This document shows positions 1 to 8,320 of a stretch of DNA of 64,000 nucleotides, in pieces (the stretch's first letter is position 1; each line of letters opens with the position of its first letter). A program made the position numbers and the translations under genes. The notes below the pieces were generated by a model. The model did not search any database and was not told where the DNA came from. It saw nothing but the letters and a program-made list of their open reading frames with translations. Location of the stretch: contig JAHABX010000016.1 of assembly GCA_018376135.1 (NCBI GenBank), positions 15,546 to 79,545 of the forward strand, in the 5' to 3' direction. This DNA comes from Clostridiales bacterium (GTDB lineage: Bacteria > Bacillota > Clostridia > Lachnospirales > Lachnospiraceae).

Positions 1-311
1 TGGTGGAGACGGGAAGCAAGATGGATGATGTCATCTTCGAGGAATTCAAGGGAACCGGTAATATGGAGCTGGTGCTTGACCGGAAGCTGTCTGAGAAGAG
101 AGTATTCCCGGCAATCGATATCCAGAGATCCAGCACCCGAAGAGACGATCTGCTTCTCAATTCCGAAGAGCAGCAGGCAATGGACAATATCCGCAAGGCA
201 CTCAACGGCATGAAGGCAGATGATGCGGTGGAGACCATCCTGAATCTGTTTGCGCGGACGCGCACCAATGAGGAGTTTGTGCAGAATGCGAAGAAGACTC
301 GGTTCTTCTAG
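1..311 (+). CDS. rho: Transcription termination factor Rho, C-terminal end (5' truncated by window)
   Basis: The last ~103 codons of Rho, the hexameric RNA helicase that ends transcription. Positions 1-2 are the tail of a split codon. The visible part contains the conserved run ETGSKMDDVIFEEFKGTGN followed by ELVLDRKL and FPAIDIQRSSTRRDDLL, a hallmark of the Rho ATPase core C-terminus. It ends in TAG. A hairpin terminator follows at 356. In Firmicutes rho is commonly followed directly by rpmE; here a 2.2 kb AT-rich cassette separates them. Identity is very secure; only the N-terminal domains cannot be seen. Confidence 0.96.
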   Translation, partial: VETGSKMDDVIFEEFKGTGNMELVLDRKLSEKRVFPAIDIQRSSTRRDDLLLNSEEQQAMDNIRKALNGMKADDAVETILNLFARTRTNEEFVQNAKKTRFF

Positions 312-355
312 AGAACCCAGGGTGTCAAGTATTTGGTGTGGATTTTTTGATTTTT

Positions 356-387
356 GGGGAGGAAGCAATTCCTCCCATTATTTTATT
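356..387 (+). terminator. Intrinsic terminator of rho
   Basis: GGGAGGAA, a GCAA tetraloop and TTCCTCCC form a perfect 8-bp stem, followed by ATTATTTTATT. It lies 45 nt after the rho stop codon and before the cassette promoter. Confidence 0.8.
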
Positions 388-406
388 CAGCTTATGTTGT
401 CGTTGA

Positions 407-435
407 TTGATTACACTAGAAGAAAGTGCTATTAT
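407..435 (+). promoter_or_regulatory. Promoter of the ATPase/TOPRIM cassette
   Basis: TTGATT, 17 nt, TATTAT with a TGC extended -10. It sits 56 nt ahead of the first cassette ATG and after the rho terminator, so the cassette is probably transcribed on its own. Confidence 0.6.
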
Positions 436-490
436 GAATACATAAAATGCATGTAAAAATATCATTATAATAGTAAAGAGGATAACAAAG

Positions 491-1747
491 ATGATTAATA
501 AATTTTCTTGTAAAAATTTTAGAAATATAAAAGCAGATAATTTGGAATTTGAAAAGATTAATATTTTGATAGGACCTAATAATTCAGGAAAAAGTAATTT
601 TATTAAAGCGCTTAATTTTTTTTCGGAAATGTTAAAAAGTGCTGATGAAGGGAATCTAAAATCCGCATTTTTAAACGCGGTTGCACGCAATGGATGGGAG
701 CATTCATTGTACAAGCATGCGGAAGAAACATCCCCTATTGAGTTTTCATGGGATATTGATTTAAATGGAGAACCTGTTAGGTATAAAATTTCATTTGGAG
801 TAGGGAACTCTGTAGAAAAATGTAATATTGTTTTAGAAGAGTTAAGTTCTTCTGATCAAAAAGAGGGATATGAGAAGGAATTTAATTATTTCAGATGTCA
901 CGATTATAAAATAGGTGTGGGAAATTTTTCTACGGCAATTAAAAAAGGACAGAGTAATCGTAGATTGTCATTTGAAATGGATAGTAAAGAAACTCTCGTC
1001 ATGCAATTTAAAGATATTCTTCTAAAAAATAAAAGAATATACGGAAATGAGCTTATAAGAGTAAATATTGCGAAGATATTATATGATTTGCAGAAATATT
1101 TTGAAGGTTTTAATGTATATACAAGTGCGCAGTTTGAAACGAAAAAAATGCGTGAGCCAGTAAATGTCAAAAACATTGATGATTTGTTAAGTCAAGATGC
1201 ATCCAATTTTGTAAATGTGTTTAATCGATATAAATCGGAAAATATATTATGGAAGAATTTATTTGAAAGTAGAATGAAGGAACTTATTCCAGATTTGCAA
1301 GTGGCAGATACTGTTATAGCTTATGATAAATTGATTTTTAAACTTGTGTATAATGATGAACAATATGACTTGTCAGATGTATCAGAGGGTACCTTAAAAG
1401 GGTTGGTATTGAATATGCTCATTAATATGCCTATGAACAGTGAAAGATCATTGCTCGCGATTGATGAGCCTGAAACAAACTTGCATCCAGCATGGCAAAA
1501 AGTAGTTGGGAATTGGATTCAAACAGCAGATACATTCGATCAATGTTTTATTAGTACACATTCACCGGACTTTTTGGATGTATTTACAGAAGAGTTTAAA
1601 AATGAAAATGTTGCAGTTTTTGTTTTCGGAAATGATTTGTGTATAAAGAAAATAAAATATGAAAATATTATCGATGAATTAGGTGAATGGGAATTAGGAG
1701 ACTTATACAGAACAAATGATCCGGCATTAGGGGGATGGCCATGGTGA
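491..1747 (+). CDS. AAA family ATPase (OLD/AbiLi-like), first gene of a two-gene putative defence cassette
   Basis: A 418-residue ABC/SMC-type ATPase. Walker A is GPNNSGKS at about residues 28-35, a signature-like stretch DVSEGTLKGL is near 296, Walker B LLAIDEPETNLHP is near 320-332, and the H-loop STHSPDFLD is near 353. The middle is the divergent insert usual for OLD-like or RecF-like ATPases. It overlaps the next gene, which has TOPRIM-like motifs, so the two are translationally coupled. ATPase plus TOPRIM-like pairs are known as phage defence (AbiL, PARIS, OLD-type). Base composition is far more AT-rich than rho and rpmE, which suggests transfer. The ATP-dependent role is secure; the exact system is inferred. 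Confidence 0.8.
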   Translation: MINKFSCKNFRNIKADNLEFEKINILIGPNNSGKSNFIKALNFFSEMLKSADEGNLKSAFLNAVARNGWEHSLYKHAEETSPIEFSWDIDLNGEPVRYKISFGVGNSVEKCNIVLEELSSSDQKEGYEKEFNYFRCHDYKIGVGNFSTAIKKGQSNRRLSFEMDSKETLVMQFKDILLKNKRIYGNELIRVNIAKILYDLQKYFEGFNVYTSAQFETKKMREPVNVKNIDDLLSQDASNFVNVFNRYKSENILWKNLFESRMKELIPDLQVADTVIAYDKLIFKLVYNDEQYDLSDVSEGTLKGLVLNMLINMPMNSERSLLAIDEPETNLHPAWQKVVGNWIQTADTFDQCFISTHSPDFLDVFTEEFKNENVAVFVFGNDLCIKKIKYENIIDELGEWELGDLYRTNDPALGGWPW

Positions 1748-2562
1748 ATAAAATAGCATGCTTTTTAACGTGTGGTTATACAGAAGCAGGCGCAATGCAG
1801 TTTTTCCTTAAAAAAATTAATAATGAGTATGAGTACAAGCAGTATTTGCCAAATAAAACGATAAAGAAAAAAGGTGATGCCAAAACAATTGGTTCTAGTA
1901 TTAGTGGACTTACAGGCGAAGCATTGTTAGAAAAGGTCTATTCTATTATTTCCAGGCATAAAGAAGAAATTGGTCAATGTAAGGCAATTATTATTGAAGA
2001 TGACTTAGATGGAAAATTTCATGAATGTCGCGAAAGCCAGATTGAGGAATATAAAAAAGCAATAATTGATAAAATATATGATAAATTGGAAAAAGAAATT
2101 CCGGTTTTCATTTTATATGCATCGCCGGAGGTAGAAAGTTGGTTTATCGCAGACTGGAAAAATGGATTTGAATATTTGTATTGTGATAGTGGTGTGGTGA
2201 ACGATGTTGAAAGGAATGCAAAATTGTTTTTTTCTCATCATTTGAAAAAATATATTGATGAGGAGATTTTAAAAGAATATGCAGAGAATATTGAAGAGTA
2301 TGGGTACTTTAATGGAGAATACATAAAATTAAGTGATCAACTTATAGATGCAATTCAAACCGGTGTGAAAGATTATATTCAAGCTATGCCGAAAGCTAAT
2401 GACGTATATATAAAGCAAATTGTAGAGTCTAGAAATTTATATTATTCTAAGAAATTACATGGGGACAGGATGTTAAGGAATATTAGCCCTGATATTATTG
2501 CAGGAAAATGCAGAAAATATTTTGGAAATGCTTATAGTGGAATTCAAAGTGTAGGTTCATAA
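1741..2562 (+). CDS. TOPRIM-like DUF4276/AbiLii-type protein, second gene of the cassette
   Basis: A 273-residue partner of the ATPase. The ATG at 1741 is preferred over the ATG at 1735 because the GGGG run at 1731-1734 is then a workable ribosome binding site; it overlaps the ATPase stop either way. An early acidic motif GYTEAGA (TOPRIM-type glutamate), then IIEDDLDGKF (DxD) and PEVESWFIAD fit the TOPRIM fold of DUF4276/DUF4435 proteins, which act as nucleases or effectors beside AAA ATPases. There is no signal peptide or membrane segment. The alternative is a DUF4435 (AriB-like) member. The C-terminal half, rich in Lys and Tyr, matches nothing I recognise. Confidence 0.65.
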   Translation: MVNKIACFLTCGYTEAGAMQFFLKKINNEYEYKQYLPNKTIKKKGDAKTIGSSISGLTGEALLEKVYSIISRHKEEIGQCKAIIIEDDLDGKFHECRESQIEEYKKAIIDKIYDKLEKEIPVFILYASPEVESWFIADWKNGFEYLYCDSGVVNDVERNAKLFFSHHLKKYIDEEILKEYAENIEEYGYFNGEYIKLSDQLIDAIQTGVKDYIQAMPKANDVYIKQIVESRNLYYSKKLHGDRMLRNISPDIIAGKCRKYFGNAYSGIQSVGS

Positions 2563-2602
2563 GAACTTTGTGTGCAGGAATCTTAAGTTTTTATAAAAAC
2601 TC

Positions 2603-2631
2603 TTGCAACCCCGCATTTCCTGTGCTATAAT
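2603..2631 (+). promoter_or_regulatory. rpmE promoter
   Basis: TTGCAA, 17 nt, TATAAT with a TG one base upstream (extended -10). It lies 41 nt after the cassette stop, so rpmE keeps its own promoter despite the insertion. Confidence 0.85.
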
Positions 2632-2637
2632 CATGAA

Positions 2638-2753
2638 GCTAACGTAAAGAAGAACTGTAGGGACTTGCAGGGTTAGCCCGGGATATCTTGCCGTGGAAAC
2701 ATCGGAGCGGCATTGGCCGGGAATCGACGGGGTCGGAAGTTCACGAATATATG
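2638..2753 (+). promoter_or_regulatory. Long structured rpmE leader, candidate L31 autoregulatory leader
   Basis: About 130 nt separate the likely start site from the rpmE ATG, far more than a simple ribosome binding site needs. The leader is GC-rich, unlike the cassette before it, and contains several short complementary blocks. Ribosomal protein leaders for L31 have been described in Firmicutes; membership here is inferred from position and length, and no fold was computed. Confidence 0.45.
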
Positions 2754-2769
2754 AGAGAGGTGAAATCAC

Positions 2770-2973
2770 ATGAGAGAAGGAATCCATCCGAATTATTATC
2801 AGGCAACTGTAACCTGCAACTGTGGAAACACATTTGTAACCGGTTCTACCAAATCTGACATCCACGTAGAAATTTGCTCCAAGTGCCATTCTTTCTACAC
2901 CGGACAGCAGAAAGTAGCAGCTGCTCGTGGACGTATTGATAAGTTCAATCGTAAATATGGTATCAGCAAATAA
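2770..2973 (+). CDS. rpmE: 50S ribosomal protein L31 (zinc-binding type)
   Basis: A 67-residue large-subunit protein, normal length. It starts MREGIHPNYY, carries the zinc ligands Cys16, Cys18, Cys36 and Cys39 (CNC and CSKC), and ends in the basic GRIDKFNRKYG typical of L31. The presence of all four cysteines marks the C+ form, which binds zinc. GAGAGGTGA lies 8 nt upstream of the ATG. It has its own strong promoter, a long leader and a terminator at 2988. Confidence 0.97.
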   Translation: MREGIHPNYYQATVTCNCGNTFVTGSTKSDIHVEICSKCHSFYTGQQKVAAARGRIDKFNRKYGISK

Positions 2974-2987
2974 GCTTGCGAAGAGAA

Positions 2988-3022
2988 AGGTTGAGGTTAT
3001 GGATAATCTCAACCTGTTTTTT
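2988..3022 (+). terminator. rpmE terminator
   Basis: AGGTTGAG, a 12-nt loop and CTCAACCT, then G and TTTTTT. It lies 14 nt after the stop codon. Confidence 0.85.
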
Positions 3023-3059
3023 AAATTTACAGGAAATTACGTCCTGTGAATTTAAAAAA
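3017..3059 (+). repeat. 18-bp inverted repeat sharing the T-tract of the rpmE terminator
   Basis: The arms 3017-3034 and 3042-3059 pair over 18 bp with one G-U wobble around a 7-nt loop. The left arm begins with the six T of the preceding terminator, so the two hairpins cannot both form fully. The right arm ends in A-run, so this could terminate antisense transcription. Confidence 0.7.
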
Positions 3060-3097
3060 CACTCCGCTTGTAAACAAGAGCAAAAGGATGTGAAGCA

Positions 3098-4045
3098 TTG
3101 AAACCATCAGGAATTGGCGGTCAGGCGGTACTGGAAGGCATTATGATGAAGAATAAGAGCCAGTATTCGGTTGCCGTGAGAAAACCGGACGGAGAGATTG
3201 AGGTGCACACCAGTGTACACGAGGGAATCGCAGGGAAGAGAGCCTGGGCGAAGCTTCCTCTTGTACGGGGCGTGGTGAATTTTATAGATTCTCTGGTTCT
3301 TGGCATGGAGACGCTGACGTTCTCCGCCAGCTTCTATGAGGAAGAAGAGGACCAGGAGCCGGGCAGAGTAGAGAAGCTTTTGCTGAAGCTGTTCGGCGAG
3401 AAAGCGGAGAAGGTCGTTATGGGCTGTACCGTGGCATTTTCCATAGTCATGGCAGTGGCGATCTTTATGATCCTGCCGTATTTTATATCCGGATTTTTTC
3501 GGAATTATATTGTGTCCAACACACTGCTGGCAGTGGTGGAGGGAATCATCCGTCTGGGGCTTTTTATGCTCTATGTGGTGCTGATCTCTTCCATGAAGGA
3601 CATCCGCCGGGTCTATATGTACCATGGGGCGGAGCATAAGTGCATCAATTGTATTGAACGCGGAAGAGAGCTGACGGTGAAGAATGTTCTTGCCAGCTCC
3701 CGTTACCATTCCCGGTGCGGAACCAGCTTCCTGTTCATCGTTATGGTGATCAGTATCATCTTTTTTATTTTTATCCGTGTAGAAGAGCCGGCGCTTCGGG
3801 TGCTGTTCCGTATTCTTCTGATCCCGGTGATCGCAGGGGTGTCCTATGAGTTCATCCGTCTGGCGGGACGGAGTGAGAATCCCATCGTAAAGCTTTTGAG
3901 TCTTCCGGGCAAGGGTATGCAGATGCTGACTACAAAAGAGCCGGATGAAGATATGATAGAGGTGGCGATCGCTGCAGTAGAGGCTGTCTTTGACTGGAGA
4001 GCTTTTCAGGGATATGAGCTGCAGGACGAGGAAGAGGAACCATGA
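3098..4045 (+). CDS. DUF1385 (YqhQ-like) membrane protein
   Basis: A 315-residue protein starting at TTG with AAAGGA 9 nt upstream. The opening GIGGQAVLEGIMM is the signature of the YqhQ/DUF1385 family. There are hydrophobic segments at about residues 110-130, 140-165 and 210-245, and a conserved MYHGAEHKCINCIE plus YHSRCGTSFLF (histidines and cysteines that could bind metal). Biochemical role is not established in the family. It sits in the conserved rpmE / yqhQ / prmC / prfA order and overlaps prmC by 4 nt (ATGA). Confidence 0.88.
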   Translation: MKPSGIGGQAVLEGIMMKNKSQYSVAVRKPDGEIEVHTSVHEGIAGKRAWAKLPLVRGVVNFIDSLVLGMETLTFSASFYEEEEDQEPGRVEKLLLKLFGEKAEKVVMGCTVAFSIVMAVAIFMILPYFISGFFRNYIVSNTLLAVVEGIIRLGLFMLYVVLISSMKDIRRVYMYHGAEHKCINCIERGRELTVKNVLASSRYHSRCGTSFLFIVMVISIIFFIFIRVEEPALRVLFRILLIPVIAGVSYEFIRLAGRSENPIVKLLSLPGKGMQMLTTKEPDEDMIEVAIAAVEAVFDWRAFQGYELQDEEEEP

Positions 4046-4875
4046 CGCTTCAGATGCTTTTGAAGAGAGGCAGGGAAACACTCCGGGCGGCACAGATTGC
4101 AGAATGGGAACTGGATGCATGGTATCTGCTGGAGTATGCGGCGGGATGTACAAGAAGTGCGTATCTCCTGGATCCGCAGCTGGAGGCGGACTCTTCGCAG
4201 ATACAGCATTATGAAGAACTGATACAGAAAAGAAGCCTCCATATTCCATTGCAGCATCTGACGGGCAGCCAGGAATTTATGGGGCTTTCTTTCATTGTAG
4301 ATGAGAATGTACTGATCCCCCGGCAGGATACGGAGATCCTGGTGGAGGAGGTACAGAAGCATATGAAGAGCGGGATGCGTATCCTGGACATGTGCACAGG
4401 ATCCGGATGTATCCTGCTCAGTATCCTGAAGCTGGGACAGGAGCTTACAGGGACAGGAGTCGACCTTTCAGGGGCAGCCCTTATGGTGGCAGAGAGGAAT
4501 AAGGAGCGTCTTGGTGCTGCAGGAGCAGAGTTCATCCGAAGTGATCTGTTCACGGATGTGACGGGAGTTTATGACCGGATCGTCTCCAATCCCCCGTATA
4601 TTCCCAGCAGGGTGGTAGACACGCTGATGCCGGAGGTGCGGGAGCACGAACCGCGCATGGCGCTGGACGGAACGGAAGATGGTCTGTATTTTTACAGAAA
4701 AATTATAGAACAGAGCCCGGCATATTTAAGCCCGGGCGGCATGCTGTTCTTCGAGATTGGATATGACCAGGCAGAGGCGGTCAGCGGACTGATGGACAGG
4801 GACTTTACCCGGATTCAGGTGGTAAAGGATCTGGCAGGGCTGGATCGTGTGGTATATGGAACGCTGCGGTCATAG
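4042..4875 (+). CDS. prmC: Release factor glutamine methyltransferase
   Basis: A 277-residue SAM-dependent enzyme that methylates the GGQ glutamine of release factors. The N-terminal substrate domain is followed by a Rossmann fold with ILDMCTGSGCILLS (SAM binding, about 113-126) and the catalytic NPPYIP motif (about 179-184). Its substrate gene prfA lies 18 nt downstream. The ATGA overlap with yqhQ implies coupled translation. Confidence 0.95.
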   Translation: MTLQMLLKRGRETLRAAQIAEWELDAWYLLEYAAGCTRSAYLLDPQLEADSSQIQHYEELIQKRSLHIPLQHLTGSQEFMGLSFIVDENVLIPRQDTEILVEEVQKHMKSGMRILDMCTGSGCILLSILKLGQELTGTGVDLSGAALMVAERNKERLGAAGAEFIRSDLFTDVTGVYDRIVSNPPYIPSRVVDTLMPEVREHEPRMALDGTEDGLYFYRKIIEQSPAYLSPGGMLFFEIGYDQAEAVSGLMDRDFTRIQVVKDLAGLDRVVYGTLRS

Positions 4876-4893
4876 GATAGATGGAGGAAAAAC

Positions 4894-5967
4894 ATGTTTG
4901 ACAGATTAGAAGACCTGGTGAGACGGTTTGAGGAGATTACCAATGAGCTGACGGAGCCTTCCGTTGTCAATGATCAGAACCGTTTCCGCAAGCTGATGAA
5001 GGAGCAGTCGGATCTGCAGCCGCTGGTGGATGCTTATACGGAATACCGCAGATGTAAGGATACCGTAGAGGAGAGTCTTGCCATGCTGGAGGAGGAGTCC
5101 GATGAGGAGATGCGCGAGATGCTCAAGGAGGAGCTGTCGGATGCCAGAAAGCGTGTGGCAGAGCTGGAGCAGGAGATGAAGATCCTGCTGCTTCCCAAGG
5201 ACCCCAACGATGATAAGAACGTCATCGTGGAGATCCGTGCAGGAGCAGGCGGAGACGAAGCAGCGCTGTTTGCAGCGGAGATCTACCGGATGTATGTGCA
5301 TTATGCAGAGTCCAGACGATGGAGGACCGAGCTGGTGGAATGCGACGAGATCGGCATCGGCGGTATGAAGAGCGTTACCTTCATGATCAACGGACAGGGT
5401 GCGTATTCCGTGATGAAATACGAATCAGGGGTACATCGTGTACAGCGTGTGCCGGAGACGGAATCAGGAGGAAGGATCCATACTTCCACCATCAGTGTGG
5501 CGGTGATGGCTGAAGTAGATGAAGACATCGATATTGTAATTGAGGATAAGGATATCCGTATCGACGTTATGCGTGCGTCCGGAAACGGCGGACAGTGTGT
5601 CAATACCACAGACTCTGCCGTGCGTCTGACCCATTATCCCACAGGTATCGTGGTGTACAGCCAGACGGAGAAATCTCAGCTTCAGAATAAGGCAAAGGCG
5701 TTTGCGCTGTTAAAAGCAAAGCTGTACGACATGGAACAGCAGCAGCGGCATGACGCAGAAGCAGAGGCAAGGAGAAGCCAGATTGGTACCGGCGATCGTT
5801 CGGAGAAGATCCGGACTTACAACTTCCCACAGGGACGAGTGACCGATCATCGGATCAATCTTACTTTATATAAGCTGGATAAGATCATGAATGGAGACAT
5901 TCAGGAGATTATCGACGCATGTATCGCAGCTGATCAGGCTGCAAAGTTAGCTAATCTTCAGGACTAG
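4894..5967 (+). CDS. prfA: Peptide chain release factor 1
   Basis: A 357-residue factor reading UAA and UAG. The GGQ loop is in ASGNGGQCVNTTDSA near residue 230. The position of the codon-reading tripeptide reads PET in RVPETESGGRIH, where E. coli has PAT. An N-terminal coiled-coil domain rich in Glu and Leu comes first. The start is supported by GGAGG 9 nt upstream. It forms one operon with prmC (upstream) and glmM (13 nt downstream). Confidence 0.97.
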   Translation: MFDRLEDLVRRFEEITNELTEPSVVNDQNRFRKLMKEQSDLQPLVDAYTEYRRCKDTVEESLAMLEEESDEEMREMLKEELSDARKRVAELEQEMKILLLPKDPNDDKNVIVEIRAGAGGDEAALFAAEIYRMYVHYAESRRWRTELVECDEIGIGGMKSVTFMINGQGAYSVMKYESGVHRVQRVPETESGGRIHTSTISVAVMAEVDEDIDIVIEDKDIRIDVMRASGNGGQCVNTTDSAVRLTHYPTGIVVYSQTEKSQLQNKAKAFALLKAKLYDMEQQQRHDAEAEARRSQIGTGDRSEKIRTYNFPQGRVTDHRINLTLYKLDKIMNGDIQEIIDACIAADQAAKLANLQD

Positions 5968-5980
5968 AAGGAGGAGCATC

Positions 5981-7315
5981 ATGGGAAAATATTTTGGAAC
6001 CGACGGCTTCCGCGGAGAAGCAAATGTAACACTGACAGTAGAGCATGCCTATAAGGTAGGGCGTTTTCTGGGATGGTATTATGGAAGAGACCATAAGGCG
6101 CAGGTCGTGATCGGAAAGGATACGAGAAGATCCAGTTATATGTTCGAGTATTCCCTGGTAGCGGGACTGACGGCTTCAGGTGCGGATGTGTATCTTCTGC
6201 ATGTGACCACCACACCCAGTGTGTCTTATGTGGTCCGCACAGAAGGATTTGACTGTGGTATCATGATTTCCGCAAGCCACAACCCGTTCTATGACAACGG
6301 CATCAAGGTGATCAACGGCATGGGGTATAAGCTGGAGGCATCCGTAGAGGAGCAGATCGAAGCCTATATCGATGGTGAGACGGAGGAGCTTCCGATGGCG
6401 ACCCGTGAACATATCGGGCGCACGATAGATTTTTCCGCAGGACGCAACCGTTATATTGGTTATCTGATCTCCCTTCCGACCAGATCCTTCAAGACCATGA
6501 GAGTGGGTCTGGACTGTTCCAACGGAAGTGCATCTGCCATTGCGAAGAGTGTATTTGATGCGCTGGGAGCAAAGACTTACGTGATCCACAATGATCCGGA
6601 CGGAACAAATATCAATAAGGACTGCGGTTCCACCCATATTGAAGCGCTTCAGGCTTTTGTAAAGGAAAAAGGGCTGGATGTGGGATTTGCCTATGATGGA
6701 GATGCAGACCGCTGTCTTGCTGTGGATGAGCACGGCAATGTGGTGGACGGGGATCTGATCCTGTATATCTGCGGCAAATATTTAAAAGAGATCGGACAGC
6801 TGAAGGACGATATGATCGTGACGACAGTCATGTCCAATATTGGTCTTTATAAGGCATGTGACAAGGTCGGACTGAATTATCAGAAGACTAAAGTTGGCGA
6901 CAAGTATGTATTTGAGAATATGATGGAGAACGGCTACCGTCTGGGCGGCGAGCAGTCCGGTCATATTATCTTTGGAAAGCATGCAACTACCGGAGACGGT
7001 ATTCTGACATCTCTGAAGATCATGGAAGTGATCCTGGAGAAGAAGACCACTCTTGGAACGCTTGCATCTGAGGTGAAGATCTATCCTCAGCTTTTACAGA
7101 ATCTGCGGGTGACAGACAAGAAAGCGGTACTGGAGAATCCGGAGGTAGTGGAAGTGATTCGCCAGGTGGAGGAAGCGCTGGGAACGGAAGGAAGGATCCT
7201 TGTCCGTGAAAGCGGTACAGAGCCGCTTCTGAGAGTTATGGTAGAAGCATCCACTCATGAGCTCTGCGAGGAGTATGTAGCCAGAGTGATCGATACAATG
7301 AAAAAAATCATGTAA
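5981..7315 (+). CDS. glmM: Phosphoglucosamine mutase
   Basis: A 444-residue alpha-D-phosphohexomutase converting glucosamine-6-phosphate to glucosamine-1-phosphate for cell-wall precursor synthesis. Motifs in order: GTDGFRGEAN at the N-terminus, the phosphoserine loop ISASHNPFYDNGIK near 98-111, the metal loop FAYDGDADRC near 235, the sugar loop GGEQSGH near 325 and the phosphate-binding RESGTEPLLRV near 408. Length is normal. AGGAGG precedes the ATG. Confidence 0.96.
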   Translation: MGKYFGTDGFRGEANVTLTVEHAYKVGRFLGWYYGRDHKAQVVIGKDTRRSSYMFEYSLVAGLTASGADVYLLHVTTTPSVSYVVRTEGFDCGIMISASHNPFYDNGIKVINGMGYKLEASVEEQIEAYIDGETEELPMATREHIGRTIDFSAGRNRYIGYLISLPTRSFKTMRVGLDCSNGSASAIAKSVFDALGAKTYVIHNDPDGTNINKDCGSTHIEALQAFVKEKGLDVGFAYDGDADRCLAVDEHGNVVDGDLILYICGKYLKEIGQLKDDMIVTTVMSNIGLYKACDKVGLNYQKTKVGDKYVFENMMENGYRLGGEQSGHIIFGKHATTGDGILTSLKIMEVILEKKTTLGTLASEVKIYPQLLQNLRVTDKKAVLENPEVVEVIRQVEEALGTEGRILVRESGTEPLLRVMVEASTHELCEEYVARVIDTMKKIM

Positions 7316-7344
7316 CAACATTATCAGGATAACAGGAGGGTAAA

Positions 7345-8262
7345 ATGAAAAAGACAACACTGGTAGTCATGGCAGCAGGAATCGGCAGCCGGTTTGGCGG
7401 CGGGATCAAACAGCTGGAGCCGGTTGGTCCGTCCGGGGAGATTATCATGGACTATTCCGTACACGATGCGCTGGAGGCAGGCTTCAACAAGGTCGTATTC
7501 ATCATCCGAAAGGATCTGGAAAAGGATTTCAGAGAGGTGATCGGTGACCGTATGGAGAAGCTGGTGGAGACAGCATACGCATTTCAGGAGGTCGACCATC
7601 TTCCGGAGGGTTTTGCAAAGCCGGAAGGACGGACGAAGCCGTGGGGAACGGGTCAGGCGATTCTGAGCTGTAAGGATCTGGTACAGGAGCCGTTTGTAGT
7701 CATCAATGCAGATGATTATTATGGAAAAGAGGCATTTGTAAAGGTTCATGACTATCTGGTGCAGGAGCATCCGGCAGGAGATCGGATGGAATTCTGTATG
7801 GCGGGCTTCCTGTTGGGGAATACTCTCAGTGAGAACGGCGGCGTGACCAGAGGAATCTGCAGTGTGGATGAGAAGCGGCATCTGACCAAGGTTACAGAGA
7901 CGAAGAATATTGTGAAGACAGAGCAGGGCGCCGGGATTGCCGGTGAAGACGGTACGGTTACTCCGGTAGAGGCGGACTGCCCGGTATCCATGAATATGTG
8001 GGGCTTCACACCGGAGATCTTTCAGGTGCTGGAGACCGGATTTGCAGAGTTCCTTGCGCATATGACGGATCCGATGAAGGGTGAATACCTGATCCCGACC
8101 ATTGTAGATCAGCTGATCCAGGAGAAGAAAGCGAATGTGACCGTTCTTGAATCCAGAGATAAATGGTTTGGAGTTACCTATAAGGAAGATAAACCGGCAG
8201 TTGTCCGTTCCTTCCAGGAGCTGATCGCCGCAGGCATTTATAAAGAAAAATTATTTAACTGA
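7345..8262 (+). CDS. Sugar-phosphate nucleotidyltransferase family protein
   Basis: A 305-residue NTP-transferase fold enzyme. The nucleotide-binding N-terminus reads VVMAAGIGSRFGGGIKQ, with the Gly-rich loop and lysine of glucose-1-phosphate nucleotidyltransferases, and NADDYYG supplies the metal-binding aspartates near residue 113. The substrate is unknown; the family often works on sugar phosphates for surface polymers. It follows glmM by 29 nt with AGGAGGG upstream, so it is probably co-transcribed. A hairpin follows at 8268. Confidence 0.85.
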   Translation: MKKTTLVVMAAGIGSRFGGGIKQLEPVGPSGEIIMDYSVHDALEAGFNKVVFIIRKDLEKDFREVIGDRMEKLVETAYAFQEVDHLPEGFAKPEGRTKPWGTGQAILSCKDLVQEPFVVINADDYYGKEAFVKVHDYLVQEHPAGDRMEFCMAGFLLGNTLSENGGVTRGICSVDEKRHLTKVTETKNIVKTEQGAGIAGEDGTVTPVEADCPVSMNMWGFTPEIFQVLETGFAEFLAHMTDPMKGEYLIPTIVDQLIQEKKANVTVLESRDKWFGVTYKEDKPAVVRSFQELIAAGIYKEKLFN

Positions 8263-8267
8263 CAGCC

Positions 8268-8305
8268 GGGGGAACTATCGTAAGATAGTCCCCCTTCGGG
8301 ATTTT
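8268..8305 (+). terminator. Strong hairpin after the nucleotidyltransferase gene
   Basis: GGGGGAACTATC, GTAA, GATAGTCCCCC gives an 11-bp stem with one bulged A, followed by TTCGGGATTTT. The T-tract is weak, so partial read-through into the next gene is likely. Confidence 0.6.
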
Positions 8306-8320
8306 ACAGGAGTTGTATAT

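Noticed and set aside
3107..4249. 380-codon minus-strand open frame over yqhQ and prmC
   Set aside because: Low-complexity His/Gln/Pro-rich composition typical of an antisense shadow.
5440..5475. PET in place of the PAT codon-reading motif of release factor 1
   Set aside because: Variation at the middle residue is not enough to infer altered stop-codon reading, and the GGQ and surrounding motifs are normal.
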